Of a stretch of 64,000 bases of DNA, positions 21,665-32,031 are shown in pieces; the stretch's first letter is position 1; each line of letters starts with the position of its first letter. The DNA is taken from assembly GCA_021234155.1 (NCBI GenBank), contig JAJEKV010000079.1:3878261-3942260 (forward strand), written 5' to 3'. The position numbers and the translations under genes are program-made. Below the pieces are notes generated by a model. That model was not told where the DNA came from and searched no databases. It worked only from the letters and a program-made list of their open reading frames with translations. Source of the DNA: Isoetes taiwanensis (taxonomy: Eukaryota > Streptophyta > Lycopodiopsida > Isoetales > Isoetaceae).

Positions 21665-23700
21665 ATGTCTGCCCGAAACTTCACGCCAGAAGAACTTCTT
21701 TCCCAGACGGCGTCTCGTTTGGAGCGCCATCATCGAAGGGAAGTTGTTCGCGACATGTATGGATCTGCTTATGACATTGAGGGAGGCCACATTCGGTCTA
21801 GGGCTCAGTCGGCGCCACCCACCCCTCGTGTCATGTCTCGTCCCAGTTCCCCGCCTCAAGCGTGCAAACATTGCTCACAGCCTCAGTCACCTCATCACTA
21901 TCAGGAGCCCTATCAGGCTCAACCTTCTCAACCTTACTTTCATACCCCCGAACATGCCTACATCCATCATTCTTCTGGCCATACACCTCTGCCTTCACAA
22001 CCATCCTCTCCTCCGGGTGGACAGGGATATCCACATGTCTCTTTTGCTCCTCCCCAGGAATTTCCCTTCCCTACATTTTCCACCGCTCTTCCTGTTTACA
22101 ACCTTACCGACCTCAAAACCAATGATCCAGCACCTCGAGTACCTCCCCCTCAGTCACCCCTTCATCAGGGTCTTTCAGGCACCATGCCCCTCAATATAAT
22201 TCCTATCCAGTTCCTGTCCAGCCAAGCACTTTCACCTCTACCTTTCAGACCCTTAAGCTGACTTATCCAACCTTTGGCAACACCAAAGGCAAACCATTAG
22301 ACCAAAGTGCTCAGGCCCACATGGAAGAATTTGAGGCTCTGGCTGTCCTAAATGGTCATGCACAACCTCAACTGAAATTCCATATCTTTTCCACCACACT
22401 GCGTGGCTCTCCTCACCAATGGCTTATGTCCAACAAAAGCCACTAGAAACAAGATTGGTCAGAAATGAAAACTGCTTTTCTTTCTCACTATGGAACCACG
22501 GATGATGATCAACTTCATCTCAAGCAACTCAATGACCTTCAACAAGAGCCCACGGAGTCTGCCAGGGATTTTGCAGATCGACTTCATATCCTGCTCAGCA
22601 AACTCAAAGAGTACCCGACACAGAGCCAGATCTTGGTCTGGTTTCTCCAAGGACTTCCTCCAGCTATCCGACTCATGACTGAATACCTGCGCCCGAAGAC
22701 TTTGGAGCAGGCTATCGACCTCGTCAATCACTCCGACAATGTTTCCTCCCGTGGCGTGGCTCTTCAGGAGCTCCCTTTCATACCACCCGTCATGGTTCCA
22801 CAGACTGCTGTCCAACCTCAACACGCCAATCCGCAACGCAGTCAGATCTGGTGCCATATCTGCAAACATCAAGGCCACTTGGCAAATGAGTGCAACTCCA
22901 CCAATGGCCCGCCTCATTGTAAAAGATGCAACATGTGCAATCATGCCACGGAAGAGTGCACTCGCACTCATCCTACACCTTTCTGCAACAAGCTGGTCTA
23001 TCAAGTGCAAACAACAACTCAGCAACAATCGCAATATCAGCTGCAACCACTGTAGGCTCAACCCAATCAACTCTATCAGCAACCGGAGCAACAACGGGGA
23101 CCCAACACACGCCCCCCTTTTGATCCTTCTAAAGCTCAGTGTTATCACTGTCACGAATGGGGTCATACCACCACGGCATGTCCTCAACTTCCACAAGTTC
23201 AGGTGCAGCTTCCTGGCACCAATCAGACCACCTCGGTCCGCCTCACGGCTTACCAACTTTGGATTGCCAATGGCAAACAAGGCCCGCGTCCCGTTCTTCG
23301 GAAGCCACCTCGCGTGCCTCAGCAATCACGCTATCAACCAGCTCCTGCCAATCAACCTCAGATGGATCAACAAGCACAGGAAGAAATTTTTCAGGCTCTT
23401 AATCCTCCAGTCCAGCAGTCAAATTGGGTTGGTTTGGTTTCACGCCAGACCAGGGCGTCACGTCCCTTAACCATTATTCCTCATGGCACGCAACCTGCCT
23501 TTGCAGTTGACACAATCCCTAATGAAGAGGACAAAAGGGTTCACTTTGCACCTGACTTGGAAAAACTCATGCCTCATGTCATGCCTAAAGTACGCCAAAG
23601 CATTCTGAACCTCATGCAAGCTGCTGAAGGCCGCACGTTGGCTAATGTTCATGCCACCACCAGAGCTCAGCAAAGACAAGATGCACCTTCCACATCTCAA
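21665..23700 (+). pseudogene. gag of gypsy element 2, with three zinc knuckles
   Basis: The ATG at 21665 (MSARNFTPEELLSQTASRLE) opens a 198-codon frame that is very rich in Pro/Ser/His/Gln. A frame change near 22240 leads to the capsid-like part (KLTYPTFGNTKGK, HMEEFEALAVLNGH, FHIFSTTLRGSPHQWL), with a TAG near 22444. The frame then runs through FADRLHILLSKLKEYP and FLQGLPPAIRLMTEYLRP. Three CX2CX4HX4C knuckles follow at 22852-22893, 22918-22959 and 23140-23181, all with intact Cys and His. A TAG at 23053-23055 separates the second and third. Ty3/gypsy Gag normally has one knuckle, sometimes two. The region after 23200 is a low-complexity linker. Confidence 0.88.
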
Positions 23701-24840
23701 CCTCCACGCTCTCAGACATATCCGAATATTGCTGCCGAGGTCGACCTACTCAAAGAAGTTGCTGCTTCATTACCACGCACTCCAGCACCCGTGGATCCAG
23801 CAGATCCTTTTTCTCATGTGCCTCTGGAACTCCAAGAGGAGCTGGCAAAAATCAAAATTCCCTTAAGTTTGGCAACAATTTTGAAACTATGTCCTGCTCT
23901 CAAGGACCAGTTACCACTCCCGACCGTTTTGGTTGGGGCTGTTGCTACCTCTACACCCACGGTCCATACCACGGTGGGCAATCAACAAGTCAATCATGTT
24001 CAAATTGACGGAGGCAGCGCTGTCAATCTCATCACGGATAAACTCCGCAAACAAATGGGCATCACACAACTCTATCGTGCCCCATATGACATCAAATTGG
24101 CTAATGGCCATATCACGAGACCTCAAGGCGTCACACCTCTTCTTCACATCAAATTGGTGATCTCCGATTCCCCTTAGAATTTGGTGTTTGGAGGGCGGGA
24201 GAAGATCCTGGTGATTATGAAATGTTGGTCGGCAGACCTTTTCTCCGCCAGGCCAAGAGTATCCATTATTGGGCCACGGATCAGTTAGTCATCACAGATG
24301 GTCACCTCAATGCCACTATGGACTTGGAAACCGGTAAGATCATTTCGGTTGATAATGCTGAACCCTCTCTCTCCGACACCGATTCTGAGGACACCCAGAA
24401 TATCTATCAAGTTCAGGCTCCACTGCGAAGTGCGCGCCTACGTCATCCTATCCCGAATATCGATCCTTGGGGAGCAATGACGCTTGATGAGGACCAGCCG
24501 TGGCTGCCTTGCTTGACCCCCTACGGGTTCCTTGCAATCGCATCCAACGTGTTGATCACTTTTCGGATGCCGCGACTTCCCCCGATCCTGCGTGGATGTA
24601 CACGCGTCATGAAGCAACCTGCTGATGAAAATCAGCAACCTCTCTTTTTTTTCGCGCAGGCGCCACTCATCTGTCATGCTTCAACCTCTCGCTCATATTG
24701 TCCAAGACACGGAAGTTATCCCACATATTCGGACTCACGAAGTTGAGATTGTGGGCGTGGGGCAATCAGCACTGTCGCATTGCCGCCAATCTTCCGACAC
24801 CCTATCGTAACAGGCCGCCACGCTCTTCAAAAGTTCAAAC
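23701..24840 (+). pseudogene. Protease region of gypsy element 2
   Basis: The frame open from 23203 continues to a stop at 24175-24177. It contains VQIDGGSAVNLITDKLRKQMG, the aspartic protease active site with D-G-G-S at 24007. In another frame the domain continues as LVGRPFLRQAKSIHYWATDQLVI (24222 onward), typical of the W-[IL]-x-x-x-x-A end of Athila/Tat protease regions. A linker with frame changes leads to RT. Confidence 0.8.
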
Positions 24841-27357
24841 ACATTTTAAGCACCGGAGCTACAGAGACCTTTGGGGATCAACAAAACCTTTGGGGAACTC
24901 ACCATTCCTACCAAATCCGATGCCCGGCCCCGATATAGCAACGGCGAGCCGGCTCAACCCCAATACCGCGGATCGTGTCAAGGCAGAAATTGACAAACTC
25001 CTTGATGCCGGTTTGATCTATGAGGTCAAACATTCTGAATGGGTGAGCCCCATTGTCATTGCACTCAAACACAATGGAAAGATCCGCGTTTGCGTGAACT
25101 ACCGGAAACTAAATCAGGCCACGGAGCGTGATCATTTTCCACTTCCCTTCACGCACCGAGTGTTCGGAAGAGGTCATTTGGACATGAGATGTACTCCTTC
25201 ATGGATGGTTTTTCTGGCTACAATCAGATCTCAATCAAAGAATCTTATCAACTCAAGACAACTTTCACCACCCCGTGGGGCACTTTTGCCTACAAGGTGG
25301 TTCCTTTTGGATTATCAAACTCTCCATCAACGTTTCAACGCATAATGCTCTCAGTTTTTCATGATTTTATGAAGGAAAATCCCTTCTTGCAAATTTTTCA
25401 AGATGACTTCTCTGCCTACAGTTCCATGGCTGACCATTTGGGTAAATTGGAACTCGTCTTTCAGAAATGTGATGAGTCCGGCATTAGTCTCAATCCCGAG
25501 AAATGCACCTTTTGCGTCACTTCAGGTGTTCTGTTAGGACACGTTGTCAGCAAAGCAGGTATTACCACGGATCCTGCCAAAATCAGTTGTGTGCTCAAGG
25601 CTCAAGCACCAGCCAATATCAAGGAGACACGCTCTTTCCTGGGTAAGGTAAATTATTACGCCACCTTCATTCCTGGACTTGCAGCCATTGCAGATCCCAT
25701 TCATAAACTCACGGGTGATGAATCCACCTGGGCTTGGAATTCCCAGGCGGATGCTGCTTTCCAACAGTTGAAGCTTTTGCTTACTCAGGCCACGGTTCTT
25801 GTTCCTCCTCAATGGGACAAGCCCTTTCATGTCCATGTAGATGTCTCGGCGTTCGCTATTGGAGCTGTTCTTTCTCAAGAATATGATGCGCACACTGACA
25901 AACCAAACCGATATGCCAGCAGAAAACTCAATCCGGTTGAGCGCAACTACTTTGCCACAGAGCGTGAAGCCTTGGGTTTAATTTTCTGTGTCCAACGCTT
26001 CCGTCACTATCTTTTAGGCAGTCAGATCAAATTCTTTGTTGACCACCAAGCACTCCTTTATTTGATCAACAAATCCACGCCCACGGGCCGCATTGCTCGT
26101 TGGGTCCTCCTTCTGCAAGAATTTGCACCCTTTGAAATTAGTCACAAGGCAGGCAAATCTCATGTTGTCCCGGATTATCTTTCACGCATCCACACAGATG
26201 ATCCCTCCACAGGAGTCTCAGACGCCTTTCCTGACGCTCAACTCTTTCTGGTCACGGCAACGCCACATTGGTTCCACAACTTTCAGCAGTATCTCCTCAC
26301 AGGTGCTCTTCCACCAAAGGACGCCACGCTCTCTCCAGCCAAGCGTCAATTCCGTCGACACCAATTTCTCCGCGAGGTCCGTGACTACACCATGGTTGCA
26401 GGCCATCTTTACAAAAGGGGCAAGGATACCGTCCTTCGACGCTGTGTTCTCCCTCATGAGGTCCCAGATATTGTCCGAGAAGCCCATGAAGGGCTCGGTG
26501 GTGGTCATTTTCATGGTGACACCACGGCACGCAAAATCCTTCTTGCAGGTTATTTTTGGCCCACGCTCTTCAAAGACGCTCACGCCCACGCCCGCACGTG
26601 TGATGCTTGTCAGCATGTGGGAAGGCCCACGGCCCGTGACGCTCTTCCATTGACGCCGGTCGCCACGCCACTTCCTTTCAGCAAATGGGGGATGGATTTT
26701 GTGGGACCCATTGATCCTCCTGCGCGGCACACCCGTGCCCGCTACATTCTGGTTCTCACTGACTACGCTACCAAATGGGCGGAAGCTTGCGCACTTCCAG
26801 ACAACACTGCGGCAAGCACAGCCAAGGTCATCTATCGAGCAAATCATCACGCGCGTTTTGGCTGCCCCAGGGCGGGTCGTGATAGAGGTGTCCATTTTAT
26901 CAATCATACCATCAAGGAGCTGACGGATTATCTACTGATACATCATCACAAGAGCACATCTTACTATCCTCAAGGGAACGATTTGGCTGAAAGCACCAAC
27001 AAAACTTTGGTCACAATTCTCAAGAAAATTTGTGACGCTTCTCGCACTGATTGGCAAAACAAGCTTCCTACTGTTCTTTGGGCTTACAATACTTGTTTCA
27101 AAATAGCTACTGGTCACACTCCTTTCAAATTGGTTTATGGTCAAGAAGCTCTCATGCCTTTTGAATACATTCTTTCAACTCTCCGTTTTCAACTGGCTAC
27201 AGCCCATAATCCGCCTGCTGCACTCAAAGAAAGGGTTTATCAATTGGAACAGTTGGATGAACTTAGGCGTGATGCTTACATTCGTGTTCTTCATGGACAA
27301 CAGTTGCAAAAATCTTTACATGACAGACGTATTAAGACAAAAACATTCAAAGAATGA
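24841..27357 (+). pseudogene. RT, RNase H and integrase of gypsy element 2
   Basis: RT begins near 24960 (DRVKAEIDKLLDAGLIYEV, SPIVIALKHNGKIRVCVNYR). One frameshift near 25190 leads into an uninterrupted 722-codon frame (25189-27357). This has YSFMDGFSGYNQISIK, FGLSNSPSTFQR, the catalytic box FQDD at 25396-25407 (Phe-Gln where Tyr-Ile/Val is usual, both Asp kept) and RNase H (HVHVDVSAFAIGAVL with VDHQALLYL and HVVPDYLSR). The integrase zinc region (HFHGDTTARKILLAGYFWP, CDACQHVGR) is followed by a D-D-E core (WGMDFVGPID, GRDRGVHF, DLAESTNK). The TGA at 27355 is followed in the same frame by WLGPYQIVQVVQPS and NGFRLKQF (to 27600), the non-chromodomain C-terminus of Athila/Tat integrases. Order RT-RNase H-integrase defines Ty3/gypsy. 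Confidence 0.93.
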
Positions 27358-27738
27358 GATTTGGTTCTTCTTTATGATTCTCGTTACAAAAATTTTCCGG
27401 GCAAGTTAAAGTTTCGATGGCTTGGCCCTTATCAAATTGTTCAAGTGGTGCAACCCAGCGTTTTCAAGCTGGCTGAATTAGATGGAACTCCATTACCTAC
27501 ACTGGTTAATGGCTTTCGCCTCAAACAATTTCATACAACAGAAAGTCAAAATCATTCACAAGATGCTGTCCCAGACACAAACACAACAAATAGTGACTAA
27601 CAGGCGGCATATTTATATTATAAAGGTGAAATTTTTACAAAATGTGAGCAGAGCCCATCTATTTCCGCTATGGGCAGAGCCCTATTTACAAAAACGGGCT
27701 GAGAGCCCTATCTACTAAGGCCTAAGGAGAAAAACCCT

Positions 27739-28005
27739 CTACTCCGGGTTTGGAGCAGAGGTGATACGCAGGATGTGGTAGTAATTCTGCTCCGGATCCC
27801 AGCGCAGGTGAATCACCACCTCCATCCCGTTGGTAAGGGGGTCAGGATGCTCAGCCATCCCGGCACACCACCCGTCCATGGCAATGCCACGGTTGTGGCA
27901 CCGCCAGAGGTCAAGGCAGTCCATCTTGCAAGTAATCCACTCCAGGCAGTTAGACGGCATAGTGCACTTGTCATGCAGTCCAGCAGCAGACATACTGAGC
28001 GCCAT
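27739..28005 (-). CDS. Antisense ORF inside gypsy element 2 (88 aa), function unknown
   Basis: On the minus strand an ATG at 28005 opens 88 codons rich in Cys, Trp and Met (MALSMSAAGLHDKCTMPSNC, then WITCKMDCLDLWRCHNRG). A TATA box ctatataag lies just upstream on that strand (plus-strand 28035-28043) and an ATTGG (inverted CCAAT) further back near 28071. The opposite strand has no convincing frame here: pol has ended near 27600 and the next sense ORF starts at 28538. Antisense ORFs between pol and the 3' LTR are known in some Tat-lineage elements, such as Grande. Whether this one is expressed is unknown. I recognise no family. Confidence 0.4.
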   Translation of the reverse strand: MALSMSAAGLHDKCTMPSNCLEWITCKMDCLDLWRCHNRGIAMDGWCAGMAEHPDPLTNGMEVVIHLRWDPEQNYYHILRITSAPNPE

Positions 28006-28034
28006 CGGGTGTCTCCGCTTCCACCATTGTTCGT

Positions 28035-28043
28035 CTTATATAG
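28035..28043 (-). promoter_or_regulatory. TATA box for the antisense ORF
   Basis: Plus-strand cttatatag reads ctatataag on the minus strand, 30 bases before the ATG at 28005. Transcription would start about at that ATG, so the second in-frame Met (codon 5) may be the effective start. Confidence 0.4.
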
Positions 28044-28537
28044 CCAACCGAGGACCTCCCTGTCGACGTGGACCAATCAGAAATTTCGCCAACGTGTTTG
28101 CAATGCAAGGCTGTTTCTAAATAGGGAATCTTTTCTCCCACCGCATATCTAGCCATGGTACCTTCTGACACCTTCGTTTTAATGATATCCCACTTCGAGT
28201 TGCCAACATTAAATGACATTCCTTCTTTTCACGCCCGTCGAACATTAATGTCGTCCTTTTGCCACTGTCACATCGGATCATTCCCTTTACGTCGCGCCAC
28301 CGTTCATTGCTTCTCCCTTTACCGTTTGGGGACTTAGCCAAAATTTTGCCTCTCAATCGCCTACCTGCCATCGTAAGCCACGGCATCATCAGCGGTTCGC
28401 GGGTTCGCCCTCATCATGCCCCTTTCGCCTACACTTGCGGCGCCCTAAAACTTTTAAGCCTCTGTGTTTTCGTCTTCGGCTCTCGGCTCTCGGCCTTCTC
28501 AAGATCATCCTTAGGTTCCTCTCTTGCGCTCGCCGCC

Positions 28538-31167
28538 ATGGTTCACGCACCCAAATTTTCGACTCTTCAAGCTTCTACTCCAAGGGATCCGGCTCTTTTC
28601 GAGTCTGTGTCCTTCTTGGCGTCCCACCTTCGGGAAGCCCTCGTTGGCCGAATCGGGAAGTTCGCGGGCATACAAAGTTTGTATGAATTCTCACAAATGG
28701 ACCTTAGGCACCAAATCCGGACCAATTGAGGCGGTTTGTTGCTAATATCGTCAACCGCCCAGAAGGATATGCTACCGTGGTCGATGGCACCACAATCCTG
28801 CTTACTCAGCCCCTGATTTCTGAGGTATTCCATATTCCTTTGCAAACACCTTGTTTATCTTGGGCGCTTTTACGGGACATAGATGTCGAGTTTGGTATTT
28901 GTTCAATATCAAGCGAACATGCATCGCCTTACAAATATTGCCAAGCCCCATGACACTTTCGTCAAGTTTCTATGTCGCAAATTCCTTGGGTATTCTATCA
29001 AGAACACCCATATCAATAAACCATTCTACAATGTGGTTATCACGGCTGTCTTCTCCACTCACTTTCTTGATTGGCCACAAATGTTGTTTTACAGACTCCT
29101 ACAAGAAGTAGATCGCCTTGGGCCACTCCCTCCTCTATCTCTGAAGTTTTCGTGGGTGGCCATCTTCAAGCTCTTATTCGTCATTATCTTCCTGTTCCTG
29201 TGTCGCCTTCCATTTCTCCTGCCTCCACTCAGCAATCTCTACATTCACTTCCTCAACACCAACAGGCGGCACCTTCACACCAGCTTTCTCCTGCTCCTGT
29301 TCAACAACCCCACACGCATGTCACTGTTTCCTCTTCCTCCTCTGAAGCCACGCCCTCCATTTCTCGTCATGTTTCTCAGACGTCCCAAACACGGCCACAA
29401 CAGGGCCCTCCACCTCCACATCCTCGCCAACTCCTGTATCAATATCAGCAGGATGTTCAAGCTGCGGCTCTCAAGTTGCAAGAATCACAGGACGCTCTCA
29501 TGAATGTGGTTCAAGCGTCCCTGGAGACCTCAGATGCGCTCCACCGAGACCTTCAAGCTGCTACCACGCACGTTCACACTCTGGAGACACAGCTTCAAGA
29601 AAAACACAAGGTCTTTTTATGGGCCCGTGAGGATCTCAAGGCTGCCCATGATTAGAACAACCTGCTTGCTGACCAGCAGGCTCAGTTAGAAACCACCATT
29701 CAGGAATTGTTGGAGCAGAACAAGACAAAGGACACCCTCCTGGGTGACAAGGAGAAAGACATTGCTAAGCTCGACACCTTGTATGCGGAGATTTCTCAGA
29801 CTTACCGCACTCAAGTTCATGATCTGACCGAGCGTGACGCTCGCCTCACCTCCTTAGAAGCTCAGCTTTCCACGCTGACCAATCAATTGACGTCTCTCCA
29901 GGATCGGCTTACGGAGGCTCAGAAACAGAAAAGTATTGATGACGCTGAGATTGCCACGCTGCGCCTAAACACTCCTGGGCAATCCTCTTCACATGCCACG
30001 CTTCCTCAGAAACGGGTCCGTGATCAGTCACGTCTTCTGTTAGAAAAAGATAATCGGCTCCGTGATCTTGAAAATCAGCTCCAGCAAGCTATCCAATCTG
30101 CAGAAGAGGCCCAAACCAAACAGGAAGGCTACTTTAATCTTGGTATCCACACGTCTGTGGATTTTGCTACTCCTTCCAGCTATCTGGATTATGTGGTTGC
30201 CAGACGCCACTACTTTCTTTTCAAGTGGTACGCCGCAGATGGTCAGGTTGATGTCCCCATGCGCAGTGTGGATTTTTTCTGGATCTGGCCGGACCTCTCA
30301 ATCGCAGACAAAGGTTTGCTCTGTGCCCTCTTGGTCTTCGACCTCCTTCACTGTGAGGACCCTGATTTAATCACTTTCCGCATTGTCCAGCCGATGGTGT
30401 ACATCTTCCATGACTTCTATCTGGCTGATATTCAGGACAAATTCCGTGATGGGCCACATCAGCACTTTCAGGGTGACTCACAGACCCAGTGGTTGTTCTT
30501 GGATACCAAACCCTATCTCACAGATCATGATCGAACTCATACTCTTCATCAGGAGTACATGCCAGAGCTTGCTCATCATTTACCTCTATGGCAAGCCGAA
30601 GCGTTGGCACAGGTGCGAAAGAATCTTGGGCATCCTGAGGATCTTCAATTTGCCCAAGTGTATATGCAGCACTTAGCCGGCTACAATCAGTTGCGTGCTC
30701 TTCTGGATAGTAAGATTGTACCTACAGGTTGGGATAGTCCTCCTGTCTGTACTCAGCTCTCTGTTTCTGATTGAGACCGATGGTGCAAAGCGCTTGATCC
30801 CGATCTTGTACGAGAATTCAGGGAGCAGGCTCAGTAGCCCACGCCCACGGGCATGGCTCCCTGTCCATATGCTTCACTGGGTGTCCCTCCATGCCCCAGA
30901 TTTTTGACCTCCGACTGGCGTCTTCCTTTTTGGACGAAGGTCATGGATGGCCACGCTGGGTCGACTCCGCCTCAGATCTCGACGGATCTACGGTGGGATC
31001 CCCGATTTGTCAGACGCTCAGATTGGGAGGATAATGCCACCTTGGACACTACTGAGAATTGGCTCTATATTGCTAATGAGCTTGGTTGGCAACGGCCTGC
31101 TGATGCACTTCATGGCCTAGATACCTTCTTGCAGAATGCCGCCACCTCACCAGACCCTTCAAGATAA
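28538..31167 (+). pseudogene. Extra coiled-coil ORF between pol and 3' LTR, gypsy element 2
   Basis: An ATG at 28538 sits in gccgccATGg, a near-perfect plant/animal initiation context, and starts MVHAPKFSTLQASTPRDP. The frame shifts near 28722, 28950 and 29100 through FVANIVNRPEGYATVVDG and LISEVFHIPLQTPC, which loosely resemble the putative plant transposon domain found in Athila-type third ORFs. A Pro/Gln/Ser-rich section (29140-29430) follows. A long heptad-rich coiled coil comes next (29431-30130), interrupted by one TAG at 29653. A globular part (30131-30774) has LDYVVARRHYFLFKWYAADG and SVDFFWIWPDLSIADKG. Coding-like sequence continues past stops at 30772 and near 30835 to 31167. About 880 codons in all. 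Position is that of env-like or other third ORFs; no signal peptide or membrane segment is evident. Function is unknown. Confidence 0.7.
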
Positions 31168-31540
31168 CCGTCAAATTTGGTTTCGTCTTTGCTCTCGGAT
31201 GCATCCCGGTAAGCTCTTTAAAATCGGCGTCCAATTTTTCTTGCAACCCGAATGCCAGCGTCGGTGCCGCCGGTCTCGGACCTGCCTTCTCATGGAGTGC
31301 CGGTTTGTTCGCCGGACGCCCATCTTTGCCCTCGAAGACATGGTGCGCTCTCACTTCCTCATTGATGCCGATCCGCCCTTGGGCTCAACACTCGGCGCCC
31401 TTCAAACACGCCCGGGACCTCATTGCCCATTACCATAATGGGCTCGATCCTCATTCGTGAAGATCACTTTCGGATTGCTTTGGTTTCCCACCCTCGGAAG
31501 CACTTCCTCCTTTTCTTGGTGAGTGTCGTTTGGTGGGGAG
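31168..31540 (+). mobile_element. 3' untranslated region and polypurine tract, gypsy element 2
   Basis: Short degenerate frames, then the purine-rich ggtggggag (31532-31540) abutting the 3' LTR, the expected plus-strand primer. Confidence 0.7.
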
Positions 31541-31964
31541 TGTTAGTCTGTGCCTCTGATACAGGACTATTCATGCATCTGACGGACCAGGTCAAGGCCA
31601 AGGATCCACAATCAGGCGCGGGTCAGCCGTCAAAGGCTCAGCAGAAGACCAAGCAGACCACGCAGACTAAGACCACGCCTGGCGTCAACAAGAGGCGGCG
31701 CTCAGACAAGTGACGGCCCGTCACCGCCCGCGTCAGCGTCAGCGTGATTTCAGGCTTTTCAAGAGGCACCGCCAGCATTCCTGCAAATCAGGCCTCCTTC
31801 CAGGAGTCGGCACCGAAATCAGTCAGAGTGTCTATATTGGGCCAAAGGCCATTGTACTATATATATGAGTAGAGCTAGCACATGAGTTTTAGATGAGTTT
31901 TGCGTCTTGTCTCACTTCAGTTTTCTCTCGTTGCGAGAGCTCATGTATCATCATCATTGATATC
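31541..31964 (+). mobile_element. 3' LTR of gypsy element 2, left part
   Basis: Matches 21034 onward from TGTTAGTCTGTG to gatatc at 31964, where a LINE is inserted. The remainder of the LTR lies at 38326-38487. Confidence 0.92.
31950..31964. repeat. Target-site duplication of the L1 LINE (left copy)
   Basis: atcatcattgatatc at 31950-31964 is repeated at 38311-38325 (16 bases if the preceding c is counted). This length is typical of L1-type target-primed insertion. Confidence 0.93.
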
Positions 31965-32031
31965 TTTCTTTTTTTTTTTTTTTTTTTTGATTGAAGGCCG
32001 TAGAGGATATATTAATAAAGTTAAGTTAAAG

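Noticed and set aside
22459-23325. 288-codon minus-strand ORF opposite gypsy gag
   Set aside because: It is the antisense shadow of the gag frame, without a promoter or motif; the sense strand has clear zinc knuckles.
26218-26907. 229-codon minus-strand ORF opposite integrase
   Set aside because: Antisense shadow of a strongly conserved integrase frame.
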